Part shown: piece by piece, positions 1 through 6,725 of the stretch
Layout of the letters: the number at the start of each line of letters is the position of its first letter
How positions within the stretch are numbered: the first letter of the stretch is position 1
From: JAUVXJ01 sp034430275
GTDB lineage: Bacteria > Chloroflexota > Anaerolineae > UBA7937 > B3-Chlor
Direction of reading: 5' to 3'
Assembly: GCA_034430275.1 (NCBI GenBank)
Contig: DAOUEW010000163.1
Span: forward strand, 1-8,304
Length of the DNA: 8,304 nucleotides
Made by a program: the position numbers and the translations under genes
The notes under the pieces: generated by a model
The model's database searches: none
What the model saw: only the letters and a program-made list of their open reading frames with translations
Told to the model about the DNA's origin: nothing

Positions 1-990
1 GACGTCGAGCACCTCCCCACTGCCGTGCTGGACCTGGACCGCACGTCGCAGAGCCGGGAGCTGGTGGATGCCTACCGCGCCTCCAACTACTTCGACATCC
101 TCTTCTACGTGGCCACCGAGGAAGAGTTGGGAACCTTGATCGACGAAGGACGGGCCAAGGCCGGGATGATCATTCCGGCGGGCTATGGCAGAGCACTCAC
201 CGCCGATCTCGAAGCATCCATCGCCTTCGTCATCGACGGCTCTTTGCCCAGCGTCGCCACGACGGCCTTCAGCGCAGCGCACACCGTGGCCCAGGCTCGA
301 TCCACTGTCCTCATCGAACAGCTCTACGGCATCGACGTGGGCGAGCAGGCAGGGATCGATGTGCGTCCCCGCGTCTGGTACAACCCGGACATGAAAAGCG
401 CCAACTTCATGATCCCCGGCCTCATCGCCATGATCTTGCAGATCCAGTCCACACTCCTCACCGCGCTCTCCATCGCCCGAGAGAAGGAGGAAGGAACTAT
501 CGAGCAACTCATCGTGACGCCTTTGCGTTCCCTGGAGTTGATCGCGGGCAAAGTCGCCCCCTACGTCGCCATCAGCCTCTTCAACCTCATCGAAGTGCTG
601 ATCATAGGGGTGCTGTGGTTCGATGTTCCCGTCCACGGCAACGTGCTCCTCCTCCTGGCCCTGGGTGTACTGGCTCTGCTGGTCTCGCTGGGCATCGGCG
701 TGCTGGGCTCGACCGTGGCCGAGACACAGCAAGAGGCCATGTTCCTCATCTTCTTCCTGATGTTGCCTTTCATCTTCCTGTCAGGGTTCTTCTTCCCGCT
801 GGAGGCCATGCCCAGAGTGTTGCAGTGGATCAGCTACCTCATCCCACTCCGCTATCTCCTCATCATCACTCGTGGCATTATCCTCAAGGGTGTAGGGATC
901 ACCATTCTCTGGGAGCAGGCCGCGGTCCTCACCCTCTTCGCTGTGATCGTGCTAAGCCTGGCGGCCTCGCGCTTCAGGAAACAGCTATGA
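1..990 (+). CDS. ABC-2 type export permease A1 (5' end outside window)
   Basis: Membrane subunit of an ABC-2 family exporter. The frame is open from base 1, so the gene starts upstream. Alignment with A2, the next gene, shows that about 43 N-terminal residues, including the first membrane helix, are missing. The visible part begins in the extracytoplasmic domain (DVEHLPTAVLDLD, then an IPAGY segment and a VIDGS segment). It ends that domain with RVWYNP and enters the membrane at FMIPGL. The cytoplasmic coupling region EKEEGTIEQLIVTP follows, then several hydrophobic helices, the FLSGFFFPLEAMP loop, LKGVG and a basic C-terminal RFRKQL. It is similar to A2 over its full length, clearly more than half identical by eye, and shares an exact 18-base run with it (800-817 and 1915-1932). 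The stop overlaps the A2 start (ATGA), indicating translational coupling. The family assignment is firm; the substrate is unknown. Confidence 0.93.
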   Translation, partial: DVEHLPTAVLDLDRTSQSRELVDAYRASNYFDILFYVATEEELGTLIDEGRAKAGMIIPAGYGRALTADLEASIAFVIDGSLPSVATTAFSAAHTVAQARSTVLIEQLYGIDVGEQAGIDVRPRVWYNPDMKSANFMIPGLIAMILQIQSTLLTALSIAREKEEGTIEQLIVTPLRSLELIAGKVAPYVAISLFNLIEVLIIGVLWFDVPVHGNVLLLLALGVLALLVSLGIGVLGSTVAETQQEAMFLIFFLMLPFIFLSGFFFPLEAMPRVLQWISYLIPLRYLLIITRGIILKGVGITILWEQAAVLTLFAVIVLSLAASRFRKQL

Positions 991-2108
991 CCGGTCGACT
1001 GTTCTACGTGGTCTACAAAGAGTTCATCCACGTCGTGCGCGACCCGCGTAGCCTGGCCGTGATGTTCCTGTTCCCTATCATGCAGCTTGTGCTGCTAGGC
1101 TACGCCATGACCACCGACGTGGACCACATCCCCACCGTGGTCCTGGACCAGGACCTGACGTCGCAGAGCCGCGATCTTGTCGAGGCCTACCAGACCTCCG
1201 GCTACTTCGACATCACCCACTACGCTTCCAGTGAAGAGGAACTGCGCCGGCTCATCGATAAGGGAAGTCACCGGGCCGGTTTGATCATTCCTTCTGGCTA
1301 CGCTCACGACCTGGAGAAGCACCTGAGCGCTTCGGTCTCCTTCGTGATCGATGGATCTGACCCGACCGTGGCCAGGACGGCCTTCGCTGCGGCCCAAACC
1401 GTAGCCCAATCTCAAGCACTAGAGCTGGCGGGACAGCGCATGGGGCTCAGTCTGGAGACCCTTCCAGGCGTCGACGTACACACACGCGTCTGGTACAACC
1501 CCGAGATGAAGAGCGTCAACTTCATGATTCCCGGCCTTCTGGGTCTCATCCTCCAATTCCTGACCACCCTCTTCACCTCCATGGCCATCGTCCGAGAGCG
1601 TGAACAGGGCACCATCGAGCAGTTGATGGTCACCCCTATCACCCCACCCGAACTGATCCTGGGCAAGATCGTGCCCTACGTTGCCATCGCCTTCTTCGAC
1701 CTGGCAGAGGTGCTGATCATCGGCGTCTTCTGGTTCGGCGTGCCCATTCGAGGAAGCGTAGCCCTGCTTCTGGCTATCTCCACCCTGTTTCTTCTGACCA
1801 CTCTCGGGATGGGCATCCTCATTTCCACCATCGCCCGGACGCAGCAGGAGGCGATGTATCTGAGCTTCTTCACCTTGTTGCCATCTATCTTCCTCTCAGG
1901 GTTCCTCTTTCCTTTGGAGGCCATGCCCAGAGCACTCCAGTTGGTCAGCTACGTCATACCGCTCCGATACATGTTGAGCGTCGCCACCGGCATCATATTG
2001 AAGGGCGTCGGACCCCGCATCCTGGCAGGAGACGTGATGGCGATCACGGTCTTCGGCGTTTTCATCTTCGGCGCGGCCTCGAGGAGGTTCCGCAAGCGTC
2101 TGGAGTAA
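987..2108 (+). CDS. ABC-2 type export permease A2
   Basis: Complete 373-residue permease, the usual length for the YhhJ/YbhS-like group. The ATG at 987 overlaps the A1 stop and has AGGAA at 976-980 as ribosome binding site. The open frame extends further upstream to 615, but that part only shadows A1. The N-terminus has the family pattern KEFIHVVRDP (11-20) followed by helix 1 (about 22-42). The extracytoplasmic domain spans about 44-178, with IPSGY at 101-105, VIDGSDPT at 120-127 and RVWYNP at 167-172. FMIPGL starts helix 2, EREQGTIEQLMVTP (204-217) is the likely coupling helix contacting an ATPase, and more helices run to the basic tail RFRKRLE. It probably dimerises with A1. Their ATPase is not visible and is expected upstream, or the downstream one may be shared. 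No terminator is evident after the stop. Confidence 0.94.
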   Translation: MTGRLFYVVYKEFIHVVRDPRSLAVMFLFPIMQLVLLGYAMTTDVDHIPTVVLDQDLTSQSRDLVEAYQTSGYFDITHYASSEEELRRLIDKGSHRAGLIIPSGYAHDLEKHLSASVSFVIDGSDPTVARTAFAAAQTVAQSQALELAGQRMGLSLETLPGVDVHTRVWYNPEMKSVNFMIPGLLGLILQFLTTLFTSMAIVREREQGTIEQLMVTPITPPELILGKIVPYVAIAFFDLAEVLIIGVFWFGVPIRGSVALLLAISTLFLLTTLGMGILISTIARTQQEAMYLSFFTLLPSIFLSGFLFPLEAMPRALQLVSYVIPLRYMLSVATGIILKGVGPRILAGDVMAITVFGVFIFGAASRRFRKRLE

Positions 2109-2161
2109 TCACGTGTTACGCGCAACGTATAGATGTGCAGCTCGAGAAGACGAGACGATCC

Positions 2162-2190
2162 TTGACCTCGCGGCGTCATCGAAGTATAAT
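2162..2190 (+). promoter_or_regulatory. Sigma70-type promoter of tetR
   Basis: A -35 hexamer TTGACC (2162-2167) is separated by 17 bp from a perfect -10 TATAAT (2185-2190). Both elements and the spacing are near the bacterial housekeeping consensus, which stands out in such GC-rich DNA. The expected transcription start, about 2196-2198, falls inside the palindrome at 2192-2209. The start codon of tetR lies about 27 bases further downstream. The motif match is directly visible; activity is inferred. Confidence 0.82.
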
Positions 2191-2191
2191 C

Positions 2192-2209
2192 TGGTTGGAC
2201 GTCCAACCA
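2192..2209. promoter_or_regulatory. TetR operator: 18-bp perfect palindrome
   Basis: TGGTTGGACGTCCAACCA is a perfect inverted repeat with no spacer, centred between 2200 and 2201. It begins two bases after the -10 box, covers the likely transcription start and ends just before the AGAGG ribosome binding site (2210-2214). A TetR-family gene starts 15 bases further on. Palindromes of this size at this position are typical TetR operators, so autorepression by the adjacent regulator is the simplest reading. The palindrome is seen; the binding partner is inferred. Confidence 0.8.
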
Positions 2210-2223
2210 AGAGGCAATTGAAG

Positions 2224-2826
2224 ATGACTGCTCGCCCACGTTCGGACGAAAAGGCTCAGGCCATTCTCCACGCTGCCCGCCGCTGTCTCAGCGAGAAGGG
2301 CTACGCAGCCGCCACCGTCGCGGAGATCGCCACGGAGGCCGGCGTGAGCCGAGGCCTGCTGCACTACTACTTCAAGAGTAAGGAGGAGTTGCTTGCTCAG
2401 GTCGTGCGCGTGGGGACCGATGCCTACGTGGAGCTATTGGAGTCCATGTTCGCTCGAGGCGAGAGCGCTGACGATCTGGCCAGGGAACTCGTCGTGCTCA
2501 CCAGAACCATCATCGAAAGCGACCCTACGTTCGTCAATCTGAGTATGGACTGCTGGACCCTGGCGCAGGAGAGTCCCTTGGTAGCTCGCGAGTTGGAGGA
2601 CCTCTACCGCCAGCTCAGAGACGCGGTCGTGGAAGGACTGGAGGAAGCTGCGGGCAGAGGTATCATCAGACCGGCAATTCCTCTACGCCCGCTGGCGTCC
2701 TTGTTGCTGGCCATCACGGATGGGCTAGTGATGCAGTTCCACATTCTTCCAGAGTTGGCGGCTGACGAAGCGATGTGGGACGCGCTGGAAATGGGGGCAC
2801 GGGGTCTCCTGGGTACTGGCGAGTGA
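2224..2826 (+). CDS. TetR/AcrR-family transcriptional repressor
   Basis: Regulator of 200 residues, a normal TetR length. The N-terminal DNA-binding domain starts with ILHAARRCLSEKGYAAATV; the helix-turn-helix is about T31-F50 (IATEAGVSRGLLHYYF), followed by the typical KSKEEL. The rest is an all-helical ligand-binding and dimerisation domain. Its segment from about SDPTFVNL to PLRPLASLLLAITDGL resembles the C-terminal domains of BetI-like TetR proteins. The ATG at 2224 is preferred: it has AGAGG at 2210-2214, nine bases upstream, and sits just before the conserved domain. A GTG at 2113 in the same frame would place the promoter and palindrome inside the gene. It probably senses a transported compound and releases the operator at 2192-2209, inducing itself and the codirectional exporter genes. 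The ligand is unknown. Confidence 0.93.
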   Translation: MTARPRSDEKAQAILHAARRCLSEKGYAAATVAEIATEAGVSRGLLHYYFKSKEELLAQVVRVGTDAYVELLESMFARGESADDLARELVVLTRTIIESDPTFVNLSMDCWTLAQESPLVARELEDLYRQLRDAVVEGLEEAAGRGIIRPAIPLRPLASLLLAITDGLVMQFHILPELAADEAMWDALEMGARGLLGTGE

Positions 2827-2879
2827 ATCCATCGAAGAAGTGTATGACGCGTGGCTCAGCTCGACGCGGACCTGATAGC

Positions 2880-2898
2880 CGTGACGAGGCTCGCCACG
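2880..2898. repeat. Imperfect inverted repeat in the tetR-to-membrane-protein gap
   Basis: CGTGACGAG, one base, then CTCGCCACG: nine-base arms with eight pairs and one mismatch around a single central base. It lies in the 114-bp gap between tetR and the small membrane protein gene. It could be an operator-like site or an mRNA hairpin. There is no T-run after it, so it does not look like an intrinsic terminator. Chance is possible in GC-rich DNA. Confidence 0.35.
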
Positions 2899-2926
2899 AC
2901 GCTATGGACAACGCCCAAACAGCAAT

Positions 2927-2932
2927 AGGAGG
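2927..2932 (+). promoter_or_regulatory. Strong ribosome binding site for the small membrane protein
   Basis: AGGAGG, continuing as GGAGG-like sequence to 2936, lies eight bases before the ATG at 2941. It is the best Shine-Dalgarno sequence in the window; the permease genes have weaker ones. It supports the small reading frame as a real, well-translated gene. Confidence 0.8.
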
Positions 2933-2940
2933 GAGGCAGC

Positions 2941-3216
2941 ATGCTAGGTAACTTGTTCATAGCCGTCGTCCTGCTCCTCATAGGAGTACTGAGTGGGTGG
3001 GGAATACCTCTGGCGGTCAAGAGCTCGCGGCCTTATGGCCTGGCGGGCGATCTCCTGGTCAGTACGTTGACCCTGGTGATCCTCGGTCTGGTGGAGTGGA
3101 TCCTCATTCTGCCAGCCCTTGGTTTCACGGGCTGGCTGGCGATAGTGGCGGCCATCGGCGACCCCTGGGGTTTGGCTTTGATTCTCCTGTGGCTTATGCG
3201 CAGAGTCAAGGGCTGA
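2941..3216 (+). CDS. Small three-helix membrane protein
   Basis: A 91-residue, very hydrophobic protein. Helix 1 is about residues 4-26, helix 2 about 36-58 and helix 3 about 61-85. A short polar loop KSSRPYGLAGD lies between helices 1 and 2, and the tail is basic (RRVKG). The GLAGDLL and WLAIVAAIGDPWGLALILLWL stretches are reminiscent of the GlsB/YeaQ/YmgE (transglycosylase-associated) small membrane proteins. That similarity is weak, and the usual glycine-rich pattern is only partly kept. The start is set by a strong AGGAGG eight bases upstream. It lies between tetR and the B/C permeases, 33 bp before B1, so it is probably cotranscribed with them. An accessory or stress-envelope role is possible; the function is not established. 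Confidence 0.78.
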   Translation: MLGNLFIAVVLLLIGVLSGWGIPLAVKSSRPYGLAGDLLVSTLTLVILGLVEWILILPALGFTGWLAIVAAIGDPWGLALILLWLMRRVKG

Positions 3217-3249
3217 TGTCCTGAGGGCCACCGACAGAGATAGCGGACC

Positions 3250-4383
3250 ATGAATCTGAGAAGAACTATCTCCATCATGCGCAAGGAGATGTGGCACATT
3301 CTCCGCGACCGGAGAACCTTCGTGCTGGTGACCGTGTCGCCAGTCTTCCTGCTCCTGGTCTTTGCCTACTCTATGTCGGTGGAGATCAGGAACGTGGCCA
3401 TCGCCGTCCTGGACTACGACCAGAGTACACTGTCACGCCAATACCGGGACGGGCTGGCAAGCACCGGCGACATCGTGCTGGCCTACTGGCCTCGCGACTA
3501 CGCCGAGATGCAGAGCCGGCTGGAACGCCGCCAGGCCAAGGCAGCGGTCGTTATTCCTGCTGGGTTCGAGGATGACCTGCTCGCCGGGCGTGAAGCGAGC
3601 CTTCAGGTCATCATCGACGGCACGGACCCTAACACCGCAAACCACACCATCACACACATCATTGGTTACACCCAGGGCGTTGCTCTGGACTTAATGAGCG
3701 ACGCTCTGGAGCGCAAAGGTATCGACGCAGGGCAGCTATCCCCCATCCAACTTCGTATGCGCACCTGGTACAATCCGACACTGAAGGCGATCATCGGCTG
3801 GGTGCCGGGTCTCATCGCCATCGTTTTGGGTATGCCGGCCGTGGCCGCCACCCTGGCCTTGACGGCGGAGAAGGAAAAGGGCACGCTTGAGGCGTTGATC
3901 ACCACACCCGTGCGACGCTCCGAACTCCTCATCGGGAAGCTCATCCCCTACGTTCTCAGTGGGCTGTTCAGCGCGATACTCTGCGCTCTGGTGGGTGTGT
4001 ACTGGCTCGGCACGCCCTTCCGTGGCAGTCCGCTCTTGTACGTCTTGCTCTCCGCCGATTTCTTCCTGGCGGCGCTCAGCATCTCTCTGGTCATCTCCGT
4101 CTTCGTACCCAGTCAGCAGGCGGCCATGGCTTGCGCCATGCTCATCTTTCTCTTTCCGGGCTTCTTCATGTCGGGGCTTTTCTATCCCATCGCCAGCATG
4201 CCTGCGGAGATGAAGATGGAAGCCTACATGATGCCCACTACACACTACCTTAGCATTACCCGAGGCCTGTTCCTCAAGGGGTTGGGTTTGGCCTCTCTGT
4301 GGCCCTTCGCAGCCGCACTGCTTGCCATGGGCATAGGGGTGACCGGGGTGTCCATCGTGACCTTCAAGAAGAGACTGGGGTAG
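3250..4383 (+). CDS. ABC-2 type export permease B1
   Basis: Complete 377-residue ABC-2 permease, first of the B-C-B-C series. The N-terminal RKEMWHILRDRRT (11-23) leads into helix 1 (about 24-42). The extracytoplasmic domain (about 44-180) contains VLDYDQSTLSRQY, VIPAGF (101-106), IIDGTDP (121-127) and RTWYNP (171-176). VPGL (185-188) begins helix 2, EKEKGTLEALITTP (207-220) is the coupling region, and later helices lead to FMSGLFYPIASMP (306-318), LKGLG and the tail FKKRLG. Class B features shared with B2 are LSRQY, VPGLIA, a PTTH segment and LFLKG-type wording near the C-terminus. The ribosome binding site is weak (AGAGA, 3236-3240). C1 follows after only five bases, so the two subunits are probably made together and form a heterodimer. 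The substrate is unknown. Confidence 0.94.
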   Translation: MNLRRTISIMRKEMWHILRDRRTFVLVTVSPVFLLLVFAYSMSVEIRNVAIAVLDYDQSTLSRQYRDGLASTGDIVLAYWPRDYAEMQSRLERRQAKAAVVIPAGFEDDLLAGREASLQVIIDGTDPNTANHTITHIIGYTQGVALDLMSDALERKGIDAGQLSPIQLRMRTWYNPTLKAIIGWVPGLIAIVLGMPAVAATLALTAEKEKGTLEALITTPVRRSELLIGKLIPYVLSGLFSAILCALVGVYWLGTPFRGSPLLYVLLSADFFLAALSISLVISVFVPSQQAAMACAMLIFLFPGFFMSGLFYPIASMPAEMKMEAYMMPTTHYLSITRGLFLKGLGLASLWPFAAALLAMGIGVTGVSIVTFKKRLG

Positions 4384-4388
4384 GCGAC

Positions 4389-5519
4389 ATGTTGAACCGC
4401 ATCCGGCACGTAGTGACCAAGGAACTGATCCATCTCCGCCGAGACATTCTGCTGGTTTCCTTCCTGGTCCTGGGCCCCGTCTCGGAGCTGATGTTTGTCG
4501 CCTGGTCCACATCGTCGCCCATCGAGCACCTGCCCACGGCCATCGTGGATCGAGACCACACCGAGATCAGCCGGGGGCTGGTCGCGGCCCTGGAGAATTC
4601 GGAGACCTTCGACGCCGGCTACTACCCGGATAGTGACGAAGAACTGGCCAGACTCCTCGACGACGGCTCGATCACGGCGGGCGTGGTTATTCCTCCTGGC
4701 TTCGGCGAGGGCCTGACGTCACCGGGTTCCGGCACGACCCAGGTCCAGGTCATCCTGGACGGCTCTGACCCTTCTGCGGCCCGGGCCGCAGAGACGAGCG
4801 CCCGCGGAGTGATAGACAGTTATGCGTACCAGATGCTAGCCCAGAGCTGGGGGCACCTGGCAGGAAGGCTCGGTGAGGTCATCAAGACTGACGTCCGGGT
4901 GTGGTTCAACGAGGAACTGTCAGCGGCCAACTATACCGTGCCCTCGGAGATGGGCTTCATGCTGGAGATGGTGGCTCTGATGATCGCCGCCATCAGCATC
5001 GCCAGAGAGCGCGAGCTCGGTACCTTCGAGCAACTGATGGTCACACCCATTCGTAGCTGGGAGTTGATCGTCGGTAAGGCCATCCCCGCGGTGGTCATCT
5101 CCTACTTCGACTTCCTGCTCATGCTGGGCATCACCGTCTTCGTCTTCGGCGTGCCCATGAAGGGCTCGCTGCCCCTGCTGCTGGTGCTGGCCCTGTTCTA
5201 CATCTTCGTCGAGCTAGGCTGGGGCTTGCTCATCTCCGGATTCTCTCGCACTCAGTTGCAGGCGCTGCTGCTGGTGATGGTCATCGCCATGGTGGGCATG
5301 GTCTTCTCCGGATACGCCTTCCCCGTGGACACTATGCCGCCGCTGATGCAAATGGTGGCCAATCTGGTGCCCATCAAACACTGGCTTCTGGTCATGCGCG
5401 ACATCATGCTCAAGGGCGCCGGGATCGGCACGTTCTGGAAGGAATTGGTGGCCCTGGCGGTCCTGGGAGTCATCATCAACTCCATTACCCTGACCGTTCT
5501 ACGCAGGCGACTGGACTAG
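4389..5519 (+). CDS. ABC-2 type export permease C1
   Basis: Complete 376-residue permease of a different class from its neighbour B1. The ATG at 4389 lies five bases after the B1 stop and is aligned with the family N-terminus; the same frame is open further upstream only as a shadow of B1. Residues 11-19 (KELIHLRRD) precede helix 1 (about 20-40). The extracytoplasmic domain (about 43-182) has AIVDRDHTEISRGL, VIPPGF (100-105), VILDGSDPS and RVWFNE (170-175). Where classes A and B have PGL at the start of helix 2, class C has VPSE (184-187). The coupling region is ERELGTFEQLMVTP (207-220). A FSGYAFPVDTMP loop and the tail RRRLD follow. It is most like C2 (shared VILVGP-type helix 1, DFL.MLGIT and GVP.KGS.. 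patterns). It probably pairs with B1, like YbhR with YbhS. Confidence 0.94.
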   Translation: MLNRIRHVVTKELIHLRRDILLVSFLVLGPVSELMFVAWSTSSPIEHLPTAIVDRDHTEISRGLVAALENSETFDAGYYPDSDEELARLLDDGSITAGVVIPPGFGEGLTSPGSGTTQVQVILDGSDPSAARAAETSARGVIDSYAYQMLAQSWGHLAGRLGEVIKTDVRVWFNEELSAANYTVPSEMGFMLEMVALMIAAISIARERELGTFEQLMVTPIRSWELIVGKAIPAVVISYFDFLLMLGITVFVFGVPMKGSLPLLLVLALFYIFVELGWGLLISGFSRTQLQALLLVMVIAMVGMVFSGYAFPVDTMPPLMQMVANLVPIKHWLLVMRDIMLKGAGIGTFWKELVALAVLGVIINSITLTVLRRRLD

Positions 5520-5535
5520 CACCTTAACATTGAAC

Positions 5536-6720
5536 ATGAGACACGGCTCGAGGATCGACAAGAGGGCAAGCCTGCTCCGGTGGGCGCCGCCGACAGGTGG
5601 TAGGCTGCACCGTACCACATCTATCGTGGCCAAGGAGCTGCGGCACATCGTGCGGGACGGGAGGACCTTGTTCATGGTCTTTTTCTCGCCCGCCTTCACC
5701 CTGGTCATGCTGTCGTACCTTTTCACCTGGGATGTGCAGCACTTCGGCCTCGGCGTTCTGGATCGGGACAAGTCCTCGCTGTCGCGGCAATACGTGGCTG
5801 CCCTCACCGAAGGCGGGACCATCAGCTCGTGGGCGGACATCGCAGACGACGAGACAGCAGACCAGCTCCTGCTCACTGATCGCGTTCAGGGCGTGGTGGT
5901 GATCCCCCCTGGGTTGATGGACCAGGTCAATCGAGGCGAGAGCGGAGCGATCCAGTTGATCCTGGATGGAACGGCTCCGGGCACCGCCAACCAGATGCTG
6001 GCCGAGGTCCAGGGTCGCACGGAGCAGTTCGTGGCCACGCTGTCCGCTCTCCCAGAGGAAACCCTGGCAACAGTGTCGCCCATAGAGATCCGGACTCGTG
6101 TGCGATACAACGCCAACCTCTCAGCGCTGCACAGCATGGTGCCCGGCCTGATAGCGGTGGTGATGTGTATGCCGGCCTTTTCCATCGCCACTGCCCTGAC
6201 CCGCGAGAAGGAGCTCGGCACCCTGGAAGGTCTGTACGCTACCCCGGTGGCTGCAAGGGAGCTCCTGGTGGGCAAGCTGGTGGCCTATCTGTCATGCGGC
6301 CTAGGCAGCGTCCTTCCGGTCGTGGCGGTGGCAACGCTGTGGTTTGGAGTGCCCTTCGAGGGCAACCTGGTACTCTTTGTGGCGCTGACGGCCGATTTCC
6401 TCTTGGGGGTGCTGGGCCTCAGTCTGTTGCTGGCCAGCTTTGTGTCCACTCAGCAGGCTGCCACTGTGGTGCTGTTCCTGGTGCTCTTCGTCCCATCCAT
6501 GTTCCTGTCGGGTTTGATCGAGCCGGTGGATAGGACATCATTGATCGCCCAGATCCAGGCCAACTTCCTGCCCACTACCCACTTCGTCACCATCTCTCGA
6601 GCCGTCTTTCTCAAGGGCGTGGGCCTCATCGCGGTGTGGCCCTCCGCACTGATCCTTGCCGCCATGGGCATGGTGTACCTGGCGCTGACCATCAAGTTGT
6701 TCAAGAAGAGGTTGGGATAG
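5536..6720 (+). CDS. ABC-2 type export permease B2
   Basis: Class B permease of 394 residues from the ATG at 5536, 16 bases after C1. It is a paralogue of B1, sharing LDRDKSSLSRQY, VVIPPG, LILDGTAP, MVPGLIAVVM (201-210), EKELGTLEGLYATP (224-237), a PTTHF segment and the tail FKKRLG. Compared with B1 it has 21 extra N-terminal residues before the conserved AKELRHIVRDGRT, and no good ribosome binding site is visible before 5536. A TTG at 5530 is also in frame. A CTG at 5605 would give a length close to B1 and has a purine-rich AGGTGGTAGG before it, but CTG starts are rare, so the start is uncertain. The usual W-Y-N-P at the end of the extracytoplasmic domain is changed to RVRYNA (188-193). C2 follows after five bases and is its probable partner. 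Confidence 0.9.
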   Translation: MRHGSRIDKRASLLRWAPPTGGRLHRTTSIVAKELRHIVRDGRTLFMVFFSPAFTLVMLSYLFTWDVQHFGLGVLDRDKSSLSRQYVAALTEGGTISSWADIADDETADQLLLTDRVQGVVVIPPGLMDQVNRGESGAIQLILDGTAPGTANQMLAEVQGRTEQFVATLSALPEETLATVSPIEIRTRVRYNANLSALHSMVPGLIAVVMCMPAFSIATALTREKELGTLEGLYATPVAARELLVGKLVAYLSCGLGSVLPVVAVATLWFGVPFEGNLVLFVALTADFLLGVLGLSLLLASFVSTQQAATVVLFLVLFVPSMFLSGLIEPVDRTSLIAQIQANFLPTTHFVTISRAVFLKGVGLIAVWPSALILAAMGMVYLALTIKLFKKRLG

Positions 6721-6725
6721 AAACC

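Noticed and set aside
615..986. Upstream extension of the A2 reading frame
   Set aside because: This part is out of frame with A1 and has a proline/arginine/histidine-rich shadow composition; homology and a ribosome binding site place the A2 start at 987.
2109..2160. Possible terminator after A2
   Set aside because: Only short weak inverted repeats (for example GTTACGCGCAAC) and no T-run; an intrinsic terminator cannot be supported.
2113..2223. GTG start giving a 237-residue TetR protein
   Set aside because: It would put the promoter and the operator palindrome inside the gene, and the extra residues do not resemble a TetR N-terminus.
2944..3299. Two minus-strand open frames over the small membrane protein
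   Set aside because: Polar, low-complexity antisense shadows; the + strand frame has a strong ribosome binding site and clear membrane helices.
3736..4512. 258-codon open frame on the minus strand
   Set aside because: It lies wholly antisense to B1 and the start of C1, has a charged low-complexity composition with no domain, and is explained by the codon bias of GC-rich genes.
5530..5535. TTG start for B2
   Set aside because: An ATG follows two codons later; the TTG has no better ribosome binding site.
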